Source: Betaproteobacteria bacterium
Lineage (GTDB): Bacteria; Pseudomonadota; Gammaproteobacteria; Burkholderiales; SG8-41
Assembly (NCBI GenBank): GCA_016868015.1
Contig: VGIF01000007.1
Coordinates: 1 to 45,406 of the forward strand
Direction of reading: 5' to 3'
Length of the DNA stretch: 45,406 nt
A program made the translations under genes and the position numbers. Under the pieces are notes generated by a model that was not told the DNA's origin, made no database searches, and was given only the letters and a program-made list of their open reading frames with translations. Positions 16,735 through 25,902 of the stretch are shown here, piece by piece (the stretch's first letter is position 1; the number at the start of each line of letters is the position of its first letter).

Positions 16735-17646
16735 TTATTTACGTAATCGCGCCGGCACCGCCTCCGCTTCGACCACGCGCGTGATCTCCACCAAAAAATC
16801 GATCATCACTCTTAACTTCCTCGGCACATGGCGCGTGGGCGGGTACACCACGCTGATCGGCTGGCCTTCGACCGCGTACGCTTTCAACACTTCGACCAGG
16901 TTGCCATCGGCGATGTCCTGATGCGCGGTCCACCAATTCGCCTGAATAATGCCCAAGCCCAGCAGCGCCGCCTCGCGCGCGGCTTCGCCGCCGGTCACCG
17001 TCAGCGGGCCGCGCACCGCGACTTCGATGCGTTTGCCCTTGACGTTGTAGGGCCAGATCGGAAACAGCGCGCTGGTGACGCAGCGATGCCGGGTTAACTC
17101 CTCTGGCGTTTCCGGTTTGCCGTGTTGCTTGAAATACGCGGGCGAGGCCGCCGTGATGCGCAGCCCACGGTTGATCACACGCGACACGTAGCGCGGGTTG
17201 TTGATTTCGCCCACTTGCACCGCAAGATCGAGCCCGCGCTCGATTAAATCGACTTGGCGGTCGTCGAAACTCACATTGAGCACGATGTCCGGGTAACGTC
17301 GGTTGAACTCCGCCACGCGCGGCAAAAACGAAATGCGCCCGAATAGCGCCGGGAACGACAGTTTCAGTTGCCCCTTGGGCGTCTCGCCCGCGCTTTTGAG
17401 CGAGGCCTCGGCGTCCTCGATGTCGTTCAAAATCTGCTGGCAGCGCACGTAATAATCACGCCCGTCGTCATTCAATGCCAATTTGCGCGTGGAGCGCGTG
17501 AGCAGTTGCGTGCCCAGTTCCTCTTCCAGCCGCGCCACCGCCTTGGCCACCGCCGACACCGACACGCCGAGTTGCGTGGCCGCCGCGGTGAAGCTGCCGC
17601 TATCGGCGACTTTGACGAATGCTTGCATGCCCAACAGTTTGTTCAC
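16735..17646 (-). CDS. LysR-family transcriptional regulator
   Basis: 303 residues. The N-terminal winged helix-turn-helix is FVKVADSGSFTAAATQLGVSVSAVAKAVARLEEELGTQLLTRSTRKLALN, followed by a two-lobe effector domain with LDLAVQVGEI and LLGLGI. The profile, including the central YVRCQQIL helix, matches the CrgA/YhjC-like group. The start is a GTG at 17646. It probably controls the adjacent monooxygenase gene or another gene nearby (inference); no divergent target is present, because both neighbours lie on the same strand. Confidence 0.9.
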   Translation of the reverse strand: MNKLLGMQAFVKVADSGSFTAAATQLGVSVSAVAKAVARLEEELGTQLLTRSTRKLALNDDGRDYYVRCQQILNDIEDAEASLKSAGETPKGQLKLSFPALFGRISFLPRVAEFNRRYPDIVLNVSFDDRQVDLIERGLDLAVQVGEINNPRYVSRVINRGLRITAASPAYFKQHGKPETPEELTRHRCVTSALFPIWPYNVKGKRIEVAVRGPLTVTGGEAAREAALLGLGIIQANWWTAHQDIADGNLVEVLKAYAVEGQPISVVYPPTRHVPRKLRVMIDFLVEITRVVEAEAVPARLRK

Positions 17647-17785
17647 GACGTCTGATCTTTGCCAAAATGGAAAAGATTATTGTATGGGTTTTGTTCTTAG
17701 TTACGCAATTACCCCCAAAAAGAGCGGGGCGATGCACGTTTTTAGCGCCCGCCCCGCGGTTTGCCGCACACACGCTAAAGGCCCG

Positions 17786-19213
17786 TTACAGACGCGGCCC
17801 CACCGTGGATTTCCTCATGCCGGATTCGCGGCTCGCGCCAAAGATGTCCTCGGCAATCTTCAAGCCCAACGCAACGCCGCCGACGTTGCGCGTCAAATCA
17901 AGCACATTGTTGTTGTCCACCGCAAACGCGTCGAACACCCAGTGCACTCCCAAATAGACCCGGCTGCGGCCGTTTTCCTCGATCATCTGCCACAGCCCGC
18001 CCGGGAAATTGCGCACATGCCGCGGCCGCACGGCGCCTTTGTTGTCGGTGGTGACGCCGTTCATCTCGTCCGAGACAAAGGTCAAGCCGTCGAACAGGTT
18101 GTCGGCATCGGTATCGCCTCGGGGCACGCCGTAAAATAGCCGCGTAATGTGCAAGGCCGCGGCGCCAAACGTGGCGTGACCGGAGGGATAGGCCGGGAAA
18201 GGCGGCGTAAAGTTTTTGACCCCGGGTTCGTTGCTCTTGGGCGCACCCAGCGGCAGCCAACCGGAATCGCAATCGGCATTGAGCAAATTGTTGCCCACCG
18301 CCAGCGGCCCCATCGAGGGATCGTTTGCGCGTATGCCCACCACCGGCCGCCACAAGTTGTGAAAATACTTTTGATCCCACGCGAGGATGCCGGCATCCGC
18401 CATGGCGACATTCACCAGCGCGAACAAGCGTGCGTTTTGCGCGGGCGTGTTGCCGCGCGCGATCGCAAGCGTGCGCACGATTTGGTTGTAAAGCCGCGGC
18501 GGCGTACCTAAATCCTTGGCGCCGTCGTAGCCCCAATACACGCCGATAACTTTTTCGTTCGGCGTGCGGCGCGGATAACCATTGGGCAGCGTGCCCATCA
18601 ACTCGGTAGCGATCCCCTTGGCACGCACCTCCTTTAGCGCGCTCAAGTATTGCGCATCGCCGGGCAGCGGCGGAATATCAAGCCCGTGCCGCGCACTCGC
18701 CGCAAAACATTTGGATAACGCACCGTAGAAGGGCGCGTGAAACTTCTGTGCGTTGTCCGGATCGCGCTCGTGCGCGGCGGCATGCACCGGCGGCACATAA
18801 CCCGCGTCGGACGCGCCGGGGTCGGCATTGCGGTCCGCCAGAATCGCCGCGGCGACTTGCTGGCCGTATGCCGTGCCTTGCGCAAGCCCTGCGGCAGGCA
18901 GCGCCGCGGCCGCCAACTGCGCATCGAAAAAAGCCTGCTGCGCGGGAAACAACGCACGCAACGTGTCGTACGCGGCGGCGGCCACCGCCGCGTCAATCGC
19001 CGCGCCCGCGGCGGGCAACGGCAGTCCGGCCAGGTAAGGCGGCAACACCGCGGGATTGGCAGTGACGCCCGCAAACGCATCGTACATCGCCAAATGCACA
19101 ATCGCCAGCGCACGCGAGCTTAATGTCGGACCGATTTCCTCGTCCGCACCGTTGCTGTGGCTTACGCGATTCGCCTCGAGGGCGGCATTGTTCCAATACA
19201 AAATCGAATCCAT
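17786..19213 (-). CDS. Vanadium-dependent haloperoxidase (PAP2 superfamily)
   Basis: 475 residues from the ATG at 19213, chosen for AAGGAG six bases upstream; the frame extends to 19342 without support. The vanadate-binding set is complete with the same spacing as fungal vanadium chloroperoxidase: Lys282 and Arg289 (K...NLWRP, spacing 7), SGH at 344-346, Arg418 and His424 (spacing 6). The fold is shared with PAP2 acid phosphatases. Such enzymes oxidise halide with hydrogen peroxide to hypohalous acid, but bacterial relatives may be phosphatases. There is no signal peptide, which is unusual for a secreted haloperoxidase. Ala-rich inserts occur around residues 65-120. Confidence 0.88.
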   Translation of the reverse strand: MDSILYWNNAALEANRVSHSNGADEEIGPTLSSRALAIVHLAMYDAFAGVTANPAVLPPYLAGLPLPAAGAAIDAAVAAAAYDTLRALFPAQQAFFDAQLAAAALPAAGLAQGTAYGQQVAAAILADRNADPGASDAGYVPPVHAAAHERDPDNAQKFHAPFYGALSKCFAASARHGLDIPPLPGDAQYLSALKEVRAKGIATELMGTLPNGYPRRTPNEKVIGVYWGYDGAKDLGTPPRLYNQIVRTLAIARGNTPAQNARLFALVNVAMADAGILAWDQKYFHNLWRPVVGIRANDPSMGPLAVGNNLLNADCDSGWLPLGAPKSNEPGVKNFTPPFPAYPSGHATFGAAALHITRLFYGVPRGDTDADNLFDGLTFVSDEMNGVTTDNKGAVRPRHVRNFPGGLWQMIEENGRSRVYLGVHWVFDAFAVDNNNVLDLTRNVGGVALGLKIAEDIFGASRESGMRKSTVGPRL

Positions 19214-19471
19214 CGGCTGCTCCTTAAAATGGGGAAGTGGGATATGGCCAAGCGAACGAAATGCAATCCGCATGCCACGCGCCGACGATACGCGCCGCAT
19301 CGGCGCGCTCCTATCTACCCAAAGGGCTACCTCTTGCACCAAAAATATAGACCCTAAGAGCTACCACGGTCTTACCGGCGCAAAGCGAACTTGAAGCAAG
19401 TCAGTGCATGGCGCATCAGTCGCACCGCGACACCCTCCGGCGTCGCAAGCCCTCGCTTGCGAACCCAACGA

Positions 19472-20449
19472 CTACTCCGCCTTGATATTCGCGTCCTTGA
19501 TCACCTTGGCGTAGCGCGTAAGTTCCTGCCTGATGAACGCCGCGAATGCATCCGGCGTGCTGCTGGCGGGTTCGATGCCCGCATCGGTGAGACGTTTATG
19601 CAAATCAGGGGCCGCCAACGCCCTGCGAATTTCGACATTGAGTACATTCACGATCTCGCGCGGCGTGGCGGCCGGCGCCAGGATGCCCGCCCAGAAGGTA
19701 ATCACATAATCGTCCACGCCCGCCTCTTTCGAGGTCGGCACCTGCGGCAACACCGGGCTGCGTTCGTCCGACAAAATCGCCAGCGCGCGCAGCCGGTTTT
19801 GCCGCACCAGCGGCAGCGCGGTGGTCACCGGCAACACCGCCATGTCGACTTCGCCGCCCATCACCGCCGCGAGGCCCGGCACCGAGCCTTTGTACGGCAC
19901 GTGCACCAAGTCGAGTTTGAACCGGTGTTTCAGGATTTCACCAGCCAGATGGTTGGTGGTGCCCGCGCCGTTGGAGCTGAAATTAAGCTTGCCCGGATGT
20001 GCGCGCGCGAGCGCGATGAATTCCTTGAGCGTTTTGGCGGGCACCGAGCTGTGCACCGTCATCACGTTGTGCATGGTCGCCACCCGCGAGATGGGCGCAA
20101 AATCGCGCAGCGGGTCGTAACCCAACCTCACATACAACGACGGGCTGATCGAAATGCCCGTGGTCGCGAACGTAATCGTGTAACCATCCGGCGACGCCTT
20201 CGCGCCCGCTTCGAACCCGACATTACCGCCCGCGCTGGGGCGGTTTTCGGCGATCACCGGCTGCCCCAATTGCTCGGTGAGCTTTTGCGCAATCGCGCGG
20301 CCGGTCATGTCGGTCGAGCCGCCGGCGGCAAAGGGCAGGATCATGCGCAGGGGTTTCGTCGGAAAGGTTTGCGCGAACGCAGCCCCGGCGAAGCTTGCCA
20401 GCAAAACAGAAACCCAGCGCGCTGTGCTTGAGCTAGAGCCGGCTTGCAT
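19472..20449 (-). CDS. Bug/TctC-family solute receptor
   Basis: 325 residues from the ATG at 20449; an in-frame TTG at 20461 is the alternative. Signal peptide, then FPTKPLRMILPFAAGGSTDMT, ENRPSAGGN, VPYKGSVPG and the C-terminal KVIKDANI. It is a close tandem paralogue of the gene at 20649: long stretches such as LPQVPTSKEAGVDD and LAPAATPREIV are identical. Ligand unknown. A MITE-like inverted repeat lies between the two. Confidence 0.9.
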   Translation of the reverse strand: MQAGSSSSTARWVSVLLASFAGAAFAQTFPTKPLRMILPFAAGGSTDMTGRAIAQKLTEQLGQPVIAENRPSAGGNVGFEAGAKASPDGYTITFATTGISISPSLYVRLGYDPLRDFAPISRVATMHNVMTVHSSVPAKTLKEFIALARAHPGKLNFSSNGAGTTNHLAGEILKHRFKLDLVHVPYKGSVPGLAAVMGGEVDMAVLPVTTALPLVRQNRLRALAILSDERSPVLPQVPTSKEAGVDDYVITFWAGILAPAATPREIVNVLNVEIRRALAAPDLHKRLTDAGIEPASSTPDAFAAFIRQELTRYAKVIKDANIKAE

Positions 20450-20522
20450 GATCTTTCCCAAATTTCAAAAAACTCGCCACCATTTTGCATCCATTGCCAG
20501 ACATTAGCGCAAACGACACAGG

Positions 20523-20602
20523 CCATTCCCGCGCAGGCGGGAATCCATTAGGCGTCTGCACCGGAACCGGTGTTATGGGTTCTCGCCTGCGCGGGAATGA
20601 CA
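20523..20602. repeat. MITE-like inverted repeat, copy 4
   Basis: Arms CATTCCCGCGCAGGCGGGAA and TCGCCTGCGCGGGAATG surround about 35 bases. It lies between the two tandem Bug genes and may stop or stabilise the transcript of the upstream one. Confidence 0.75.
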
Positions 20603-20648
20603 ATGCGGCAGTTCGTCGTCGCGGGTGAACGCCCTGTGCTGCAATACC

Positions 20649-21635
20649 CTACTCCACCCTGATATTGGCGTCCTTGATCACCCTGGCGTAGCGCGTGATC
20701 TCATGCTTGATGAACGCCGCGAATGCCTCGCTCGCGCCGCCGGTGGTTTCGACGCCGGCGCTCGCCAGGCGCTTTTGCAACTCCGGCGCGGCCAGGGCTT
20801 TGCGGATTTCGCCGTTGAGTTGCTGGACGATTTCACGCGGCGTGGCCGCGGGCGCCAGCACCCCCACCCAAAACGGCACCACGAAGTCATCGACACCCGC
20901 CTCTTTCGAGGTCGGCACCTGCGGCAACACATCCACGCGCCGCTCAGCCAACACCGCCAGCGCGCGCAGCCGCTTCGCTTGCACCATGGGTATCGCGGTG
21001 CTCACCCCCATCACCCCCATGTCCACTTCACCGCTCATCAATGCCACCAGGCCCGGCGCCGAGCCCTTGTAAGGCACATGCGTCATGTCGAGTTTGAACT
21101 TGCTTTTAAATAACTCGGTGGCCAGGTGATTGGTGCTGCCGGGGCCATTGGAACTGAAACTTAACTTGCCGGGGTTGCGCCGCGCAAGCGCGACGAACGC
21201 CTTGAGCGAATTGGCGGGCACCGAGTTGTGCACTACCATGATGTTTTGCAGCGCCGCCACCGACGACACTGGCGCGAAATCGCGTAGCGGATCGTAGTTA
21301 AGCCTGGCATACAGCGACGGGCTCACCGCCACCGCCGGCCCGGCGAGAACTAATGTATGCCCATCGGGCGCCGCTTTGGCGACGAACTCCAACCCCAGAT
21401 TGCCGCCCGCGCCGGGACGGCTCTCGGCAACCATCGGATGCGCGAGCTGCTCGCTTAATTTTTGCGCCAGCGCACGCGCAGTCATGTCGGTGGAGCCGCC
21501 CGCGGCAAACGGCACGATCAGACGGATGGGTTTGGCGGGAAACGTTTGTCCAAACGCGGCGCCCGCCGTTAACGCCAGCACGGCCGCCATCACCCGTGCC
21601 CTGTTTCGACCACTTTGAAATTGCATACCCTGCAT
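20649..21635 (-). CDS. Bug/TctC-family solute receptor (tandem paralogue)
   Basis: 328 residues. Signal peptide, FPAKPIRLIVPFAAGGSTDMT, ESRPGAGGN, VPYKGSAPG and RVIKDANI. Similarity to the 19472 product runs end to end with no gaps visible by eye, pointing to a tandem duplication. Two possible starts, ATG 21635 and ATG 21626; GAGG lies four bases before the first and thirteen before the second, so neither is ideal. Confidence 0.9.
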   Translation of the reverse strand: MQGMQFQSGRNRARVMAAVLALTAGAAFGQTFPAKPIRLIVPFAAGGSTDMTARALAQKLSEQLAHPMVAESRPGAGGNLGLEFVAKAAPDGHTLVLAGPAVAVSPSLYARLNYDPLRDFAPVSSVAALQNIMVVHNSVPANSLKAFVALARRNPGKLSFSSNGPGSTNHLATELFKSKFKLDMTHVPYKGSAPGLVALMSGEVDMGVMGVSTAIPMVQAKRLRALAVLAERRVDVLPQVPTSKEAGVDDFVVPFWVGVLAPAATPREIVQQLNGEIRKALAAPELQKRLASAGVETTGGASEAFAAFIKHEITRYARVIKDANIRVE

Positions 21636-21810
21636 TCGCCTCGAAATAAAAACATAATAAAATCAGAGACCGAAAAACACTCTCCCAATTCGCTTTGTGC
21701 TGATGGGTGATTGACCCCAGAGGGTTAAGACGGCTACATTGCGGCGCGTACACGAACCACGGCACATCACTGCGTCAGGTCATTTTCAATCTTACATCGA
21801 GAGCGTTAAT

Positions 21811-22959
21811 TTGACTCATAGGGAAGCAGGCATCCGCGCCTTCCACGCCTGCGGCAAACCCGCCGTGCTCGCCATCACCGGCGGCGGCACGGCGGCGATA
21901 TCGCGGCTGTTGGCGGTGCCTGGCGGTTCGCGCTCGGTGCTGGAGGCGATCGTGCCGTACGCCAATGCGTCGTTGAGTGAGTGGCTGGGCCGCGAGCCCG
22001 ATTCGTTTTGTTCTTCGGAAACGGCGCTGATGATGGCCGCGGTGGCGTGGCAGCGCGCGGGGCGCCTGGCGCGGGAGACGGCGAACCTGATCGGCATCGC
22101 TTGCACCGCGTCGCTGGCGAGCGACCAGCCCAAGCGCGGCGCGCATCGCTGCTGGATCGCCACGCAGACCGAGCATGAAACACGCTTGACGCATCTGACG
22201 CTCGCCAAAGGCGCGCGCTCACGCGCGGAGGAAGAAACGCTGGTCGCCGACATCGTGCTCGCCGCGCTGTTCGAAGCCGCCGGGCTTGAGCACGGTACAC
22301 AGCACACACTGGTTGCCGATGAAAAAGTACACGCGAAGGTGGTGCGCCCCCGCGCACTCATACGCGAGGTGTGGACGGGGCATCGCACGTATGTGTGGCT
22401 GCTGCCGCACGGCGAGGTGTTGCCGCATCTCGCCGAACGGCCGCGCGGGCTGATCCCCGGTTCGTTTAACCCGGTGCACGCGGGCCACCGCGAGCTGCGC
22501 ACGGTTGCCGCGGAAATGCTCGGCGGGCCGGTGGCGTTCGAGCTGACCATCGCCAACGCCGACAAGCCGCGGCTGGACTTTCATTCGATCGAGGAGCGCC
22601 TCACGCAGTTTCACCACGAGCTGCTCGCGGTGACCTGCGCGCCGCTGTTCATCGACAAGGCGCGTTTGTTTCCCGACACCGCGTTTGTCATCGGCTTCGA
22701 CACTGCGGTGCGCTTGATCGACCCGCGCTTTTACGGCGATTCCGAAATGCGCATGCAAGCGGCATTGGCGGAACTGCGTTCGCTCGGCGCGCGCTTTTTG
22801 GTGGCCGGGCGCTTGACCCAAGGCGGTTTTCAAACTGCGAACGATTTGCCGGGGCTCGCGCGCTTTGGCGATTTGTTCACCAGTATTCCGGAGTCGCGTT
22901 TTCGCGCCGATATCTCGTCCACCGCGCTGCGCAAGGCAGCGCAGCGCGATGCGGATTGA
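21811..22959 (+). CDS. CinA-C-like / nucleotidyltransferase fusion, possible NAD-salvage enzyme
   Basis: 382 residues from a TTG at 21811 (CGAGAG seven bases upstream); a TTG at 21739 would add 24 unlikely residues. Residues 1-165 resemble the CinA C-terminal (PncC, NMN amidohydrolase) domain: AITGGG at 21-26 in place of the usual SCTGG, VPGGSRSVLEAIVPYAN, and a GIACTAS segment. The catalytic Ser of PncC is Ala here. Residues 210-382 are an adenylyltransferase of the NadD/NMNAT type: GSFNPVHAGH (217-226, the HxGH motif), FVIGFDTAVRLIDPRFYG and ISSTALR (368-374). NMN deamidation followed by NaMN adenylylation would be consecutive NAD-salvage steps, but the altered nucleophile means the first activity is doubtful. 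It stands just upstream of the heat-shock cluster with its own promoter. Confidence 0.75.
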   Translation: MTHREAGIRAFHACGKPAVLAITGGGTAAISRLLAVPGGSRSVLEAIVPYANASLSEWLGREPDSFCSSETALMMAAVAWQRAGRLARETANLIGIACTASLASDQPKRGAHRCWIATQTEHETRLTHLTLAKGARSRAEEETLVADIVLAALFEAAGLEHGTQHTLVADEKVHAKVVRPRALIREVWTGHRTYVWLLPHGEVLPHLAERPRGLIPGSFNPVHAGHRELRTVAAEMLGGPVAFELTIANADKPRLDFHSIEERLTQFHHELLAVTCAPLFIDKARLFPDTAFVIGFDTAVRLIDPRFYGDSEMRMQAALAELRSLGARFLVAGRLTQGGFQTANDLPGLARFGDLFTSIPESRFRADISSTALRKAAQRDAD

Positions 22960-22978
22960 AACTTATCGCTAAAATAAC

Positions 22979-23010
22979 ATATTCAATTAAATCAAATACT
23001 TACAAATTTT
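22979..23010 (+). repeat. A/T-rich dispersed motif, copy 5 (upstream of grpE)
   Basis: Contains AATTAAATCAAATACTTACA. It lies between the fusion-enzyme stop and the grpE promoter and is nearly identical over about 24 bases to copy 7 at 30574. Confidence 0.65.
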
Positions 23011-23020
23011 CGCCCAAACG

Positions 23021-23047
23021 CTTGAATTCCCAAGAGCCGCCCCAACG
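23021..23047 (+). promoter_or_regulatory. Sigma-32-type promoter of grpE
   Basis: CTTGAA at 23021-23026 and CCCCAACG at 23040-23047, separated by 13 bases, match the heat-shock consensus CTTGAA / CCCCATNT well. The grpE ATG follows 28 bases later. Confidence 0.65.
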
Positions 23048-23074
23048 TGAAAAGGGTTAAGCGGAGACCCCAGC

Positions 23075-23635
23075 ATGTCGGAAGCCCCCCAAAACGAACC
23101 AGCGCCTGTGACCGAAGCGCCGCCCGCGGCCGACGCGGCAGCCGCTCAAGCAGCGCCCGCCGAACCGGCCGCGCCCTCTCTCGACGAACAACTCGCCAAG
23201 GCCGAGGCCGCCGCCGCCGAGCATCGCGATGCGTTTTTGCGCGCCAAGGCCGAAACCGAAAACCTGCGCAAGCGCGCGCAGGAAGACGTCGCCAAGGCGC
23301 ACAAATACGCCGTCGAAAATTTCGCTACTGAGTTGCTGGCGGTTAAAGACGCGCTCGAAGCCGGCCTCGCCACCGAAAACGCTTCGGCCGAAAGTTTAAA
23401 AAGCGGTATGGAGTTAACGCTTAAGCAGCTCACGGCGGCGTTCGGCAAACACAACCTCGCCGAGGAAAACCCCGCCGGGCAAAAATTCGACCCGCACAAG
23501 CACCAAGCCATCAGCATGGTCGAAGCGGATGCCGAGCCCAACACCGTCGTTGCCGTGCTGCAAAAGGGCTACAAGTTGAACGATCGCGTGATACGGCCGG
23601 CGTTGGTGACGGTGGCTAAGGCCAAGGATGCATAG
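23075..23635 (+). CDS. grpE: GrpE, nucleotide exchange factor for DnaK
   Basis: 186 residues. An Ala/Pro/Glu-rich flexible N-terminus (1-40) is followed by a long coiled coil ([34 protein letters not shown]) and the C-terminal beta domain ([41 protein letters not shown]). It dimerises and releases ADP from DnaK in the cytoplasm. Ribosome site GGAG upstream of the ATG. It is the first gene of the grpE-dnaK-dnaJ cluster and has its own sigma-32-type promoter. Confidence 0.97.
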   Translation: MSEAPQNEPAPVTEAPPAADAAAAQAAPAEPAAPSLDEQLAKAEAAAAEHRDAFLRAKAETENLRKRAQEDVAKAHKYAVENFATELLAVKDALEAGLATENASAESLKSGMELTLKQLTAAFGKHNLAEENPAGQKFDPHKHQAISMVEADAEPNTVVAVLQKGYKLNDRVIRPALVTVAKAKDA

Positions 23636-23659
23636 GCAGCATTTCTATGATGACAAATT

Positions 23660-23761
23660 CTCACCGCAGAGGCGCGAAGACGCAGAGGTTACGCAGAGAA
23701 CCCCGTTCTCGTTTTGGCAGTTCTCTGCGAAATCTCTGCGCCTCTGCGTCTCCGCGGTGAG
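23660..23761. repeat. Inverted repeat, CAGAGGCGC family
   Basis: Long arms CTCACCGCAGAGGCGCGAAG and CTCTGCGTCTCCGCGGTGAG, each with internal repeats of CGCAGAG or its complement. It lies between grpE and dnaK; the separate dnaK promoter follows it. Confidence 0.75.
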
Positions 23762-23782
23762 GTTATCGAATTTGCGCCAACA

Positions 23783-23809
23783 TTGAAATGCCACGCCAAA
23801 CCCCCATAT
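23783..23809 (+). promoter_or_regulatory. Sigma-32-type promoter of dnaK
   Basis: TTGAAA at 23783-23788, a 13-base spacer, then CCCCATAT at 23802-23809, an exact match to the CCCCATNT -10 element. The dnaK ATG is 35 bases downstream. Confidence 0.7.
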
Positions 23810-23844
23810 TCCAAACATCGAAACTTTGCAATTGAGGCAATAAC

Positions 23845-25797
23845 ATGAGCAAGATCATCGGCATCGACCTGGGCACCACGAATTCCTGCGTGGCCGTGAT
23901 GGAAAACGGCACGCCCAAGGTGATCGAAAACTCCGAAGGCGCGCGCACCACGCCCTCCATCGTCGCCTACATGGACGACGGCGAAATTTTGACCGGCGCG
24001 CCGGGCAAGCGCCAGGCCGTCACCAACCCCAAAAACACCCTCTACGCGGTGAAGCGCCTGATCGGCCGCCGCTTCGAAGAAAAAGAAGTGCAAAAGGACA
24101 TCGACTTGATGCCCTACAAAATCGGCAAGGCCGACAACGGCGACGCGTGGGTGGAGGTGCGCGGCAAGAAAATCGCACCGCCGGAAGTGTCCGCGCAAGT
24201 GCTGATCAAAATGAAAAAGACCGCCGAGGATTATCTGGGCGAGCCGGTCAGCGAGGCGGTGATCACCGTACCCGCGTACTTTAACGACTCGCAGCGCCAG
24301 GCGACCAAGGACGCCGGCCGCATCGCCGGTCTGGACGTTAAGCGCATTATCAACGAGCCCACCGCCGCGGCGCTCGCCTTTGGCATGGACAAGAAAAAAG
24401 GCGACCGCAAAATCGCGGTGTACGATCTGGGCGGCGGCACCTTCGACGTTTCGATTATCGAAATCGCCGAAATCGACGGCGAGCATCAGTTTGAAGTGCT
24501 GTCCACCAACGGCGACACCTTCCTCGGCGGCGAAGACTTCGACCAACGCCTGATGGATTATTTGTGCGACGAATTCAAAAAGGAATCCGGCGTCGATCTG
24601 CGCAAGGACATGCTCGCGTTGCAGCGCCTTAAAGACGCGGCGGAAAAAGCCAAGATCGAGCTCTCCAGCTCGCAGCAAACCGAAGTGAATCTGCCGTACA
24701 TCACGGCGGATCAATCGGGGCCCAAGCATTTGGCGGTGAAGATCACGCGCGCCAAGTTCGAATCGCTGGTGGAGGACTTGATCGAGCGCACCATCAAGCC
24801 CTGCGAAATCGCGATCAAGGATGCCGGCGTTAAAGTGGCCGACATCGAAGACGTGATCCTCGTCGGCGGCCAAACGCGCATGCCCAAGGTACAAGAGAAA
24901 GTAAAAGAAGTCTTCGGCAAAGAGCCGCGCAAAGACGTCAACCCCGATGAAGCGGTTGCGGTGGGCGCGGCGATTCAAGCCGGCGTGTTAAAGGGCGACG
25001 TGAAAGACGTGCTGCTGCTCGACGTCACCCCGCTCTCGCTCGGTATTGAAACGCTGGGCGGCGTGATGACCAAGCTCATTCAAAAGAACACCACCATCCC
25101 GACCAAGGCGAATCAGGTGTTCTCGACCGCGGAAGACAACCAGACCGCGGTCACCATCCACGTGCTGCAAGGCGAGCGCGAAGTAGCCAAGGCCAATAAA
25201 TCGCTGGGGCAATTCAACCTCACCGATATTCCGTCCTCGCCGCGCGGCATGCCGCAGATCGAGGTGACGTTCGACATCGACGCCAACGGCATTTTGCACG
25301 TGTCGGCGAAAGACAAGGCCACCGGCAAGGAAAACAAAATCAAGATTCAAGCAAGCTCGGGCTTGAGTGAAGACGAAATCCAGCGCATGGTCAAAGACGC
25401 CGAAGCCCACGCCGAGGAAGACAAAAAGGCGATGGAGCTGGTGGGCGCGCGCAACCAGTGCGATGCCATGGTGCATTCGGTCAAGAAAATGCTCAAGGAT
25501 CAGGGTGAGCAATTGACCGCGGACGAAAAATCGAAGATCGAAGCCGCGTTAAAGGACGCCGAAGAGGCGCTGAAATCCGACGACAAGGACAAGATCGACG
25601 AAAAATCCAAAGCACTCGCCGAAGCCTCGCACAAGCTTGCCGAGAAGATGTACGCGCAAGAGCAGGCGAAGCAGCAAGCGGCGGGCGGCGCACCGGGTGG
25701 TGATACGGGTGGCGGCGCCAAGGCGGAAACTGGCGGTAAGAAGGATGATGACAACGTTGTCGATGCGGAGTACACCGAGGTAAAAGACAAGAAATAA
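23845..25797 (+). CDS. dnaK: DnaK (Hsp70 chaperone)
   Basis: 650 residues. It opens with the actin-like ATPase motif [13 protein letters not shown], has [16 protein letters not shown] and [15 protein letters not shown], the interdomain linker [19 protein letters not shown], a substrate-binding domain, a helical lid and a Gly-rich tail ending EYTEVKDKK. It binds exposed hydrophobic segments in an ATP-driven cycle with DnaJ and GrpE. GAGG precedes the ATG. Own heat-shock promoter at 23783. Confidence 0.99.
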   Translation: MSKIIGIDLGTTNSCVAVMENGTPKVIENSEGARTTPSIVAYMDDGEILTGAPGKRQAVTNPKNTLYAVKRLIGRRFEEKEVQKDIDLMPYKIGKADNGDAWVEVRGKKIAPPEVSAQVLIKMKKTAEDYLGEPVSEAVITVPAYFNDSQRQATKDAGRIAGLDVKRIINEPTAAALAFGMDKKKGDRKIAVYDLGGGTFDVSIIEIAEIDGEHQFEVLSTNGDTFLGGEDFDQRLMDYLCDEFKKESGVDLRKDMLALQRLKDAAEKAKIELSSSQQTEVNLPYITADQSGPKHLAVKITRAKFESLVEDLIERTIKPCEIAIKDAGVKVADIEDVILVGGQTRMPKVQEKVKEVFGKEPRKDVNPDEAVAVGAAIQAGVLKGDVKDVLLLDVTPLSLGIETLGGVMTKLIQKNTTIPTKANQVFSTAEDNQTAVTIHVLQGEREVAKANKSLGQFNLTDIPSSPRGMPQIEVTFDIDANGILHVSAKDKATGKENKIKIQASSGLSEDEIQRMVKDAEAHAEEDKKAMELVGARNQCDAMVHSVKKMLKDQGEQLTADEKSKIEAALKDAEEALKSDDKDKIDEKSKALAEASHKLAEKMYAQEQAKQQAAGGAPGGDTGGGAKAETGGKKDDDNVVDAEYTEVKDKK

Positions 25798-25800
25798 CTG

Positions 25801-25893
25801 AGTGAAGTGTCAGGCGTAAGGCGTTAGAGGTGAGGAGCATACGGTCCTCGCCTCTTCGCGCTTTTACGCCTCACGCCTCACTCCTCACGCCTA
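25801..25893. repeat. Inverted repeat, GTGAGG family
   Basis: Internally repetitive arms (AGTGAAGTGTCAGGCGTAAG ... and ... ACGCCTCACGCCTCACTCC) fold on each other between dnaK and dnaJ. It may act as a partial terminator separating dnaK and dnaJ levels (inference). Confidence 0.65.
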
Positions 25894-25902
25894 ACCCACA
25901 AA

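Noticed and set aside
23660-23761. CRISPR-like repeats between grpE and dnaK
   Set aside because: Repeats are short, inverted and without unique spacers; it is an intergenic inverted repeat.
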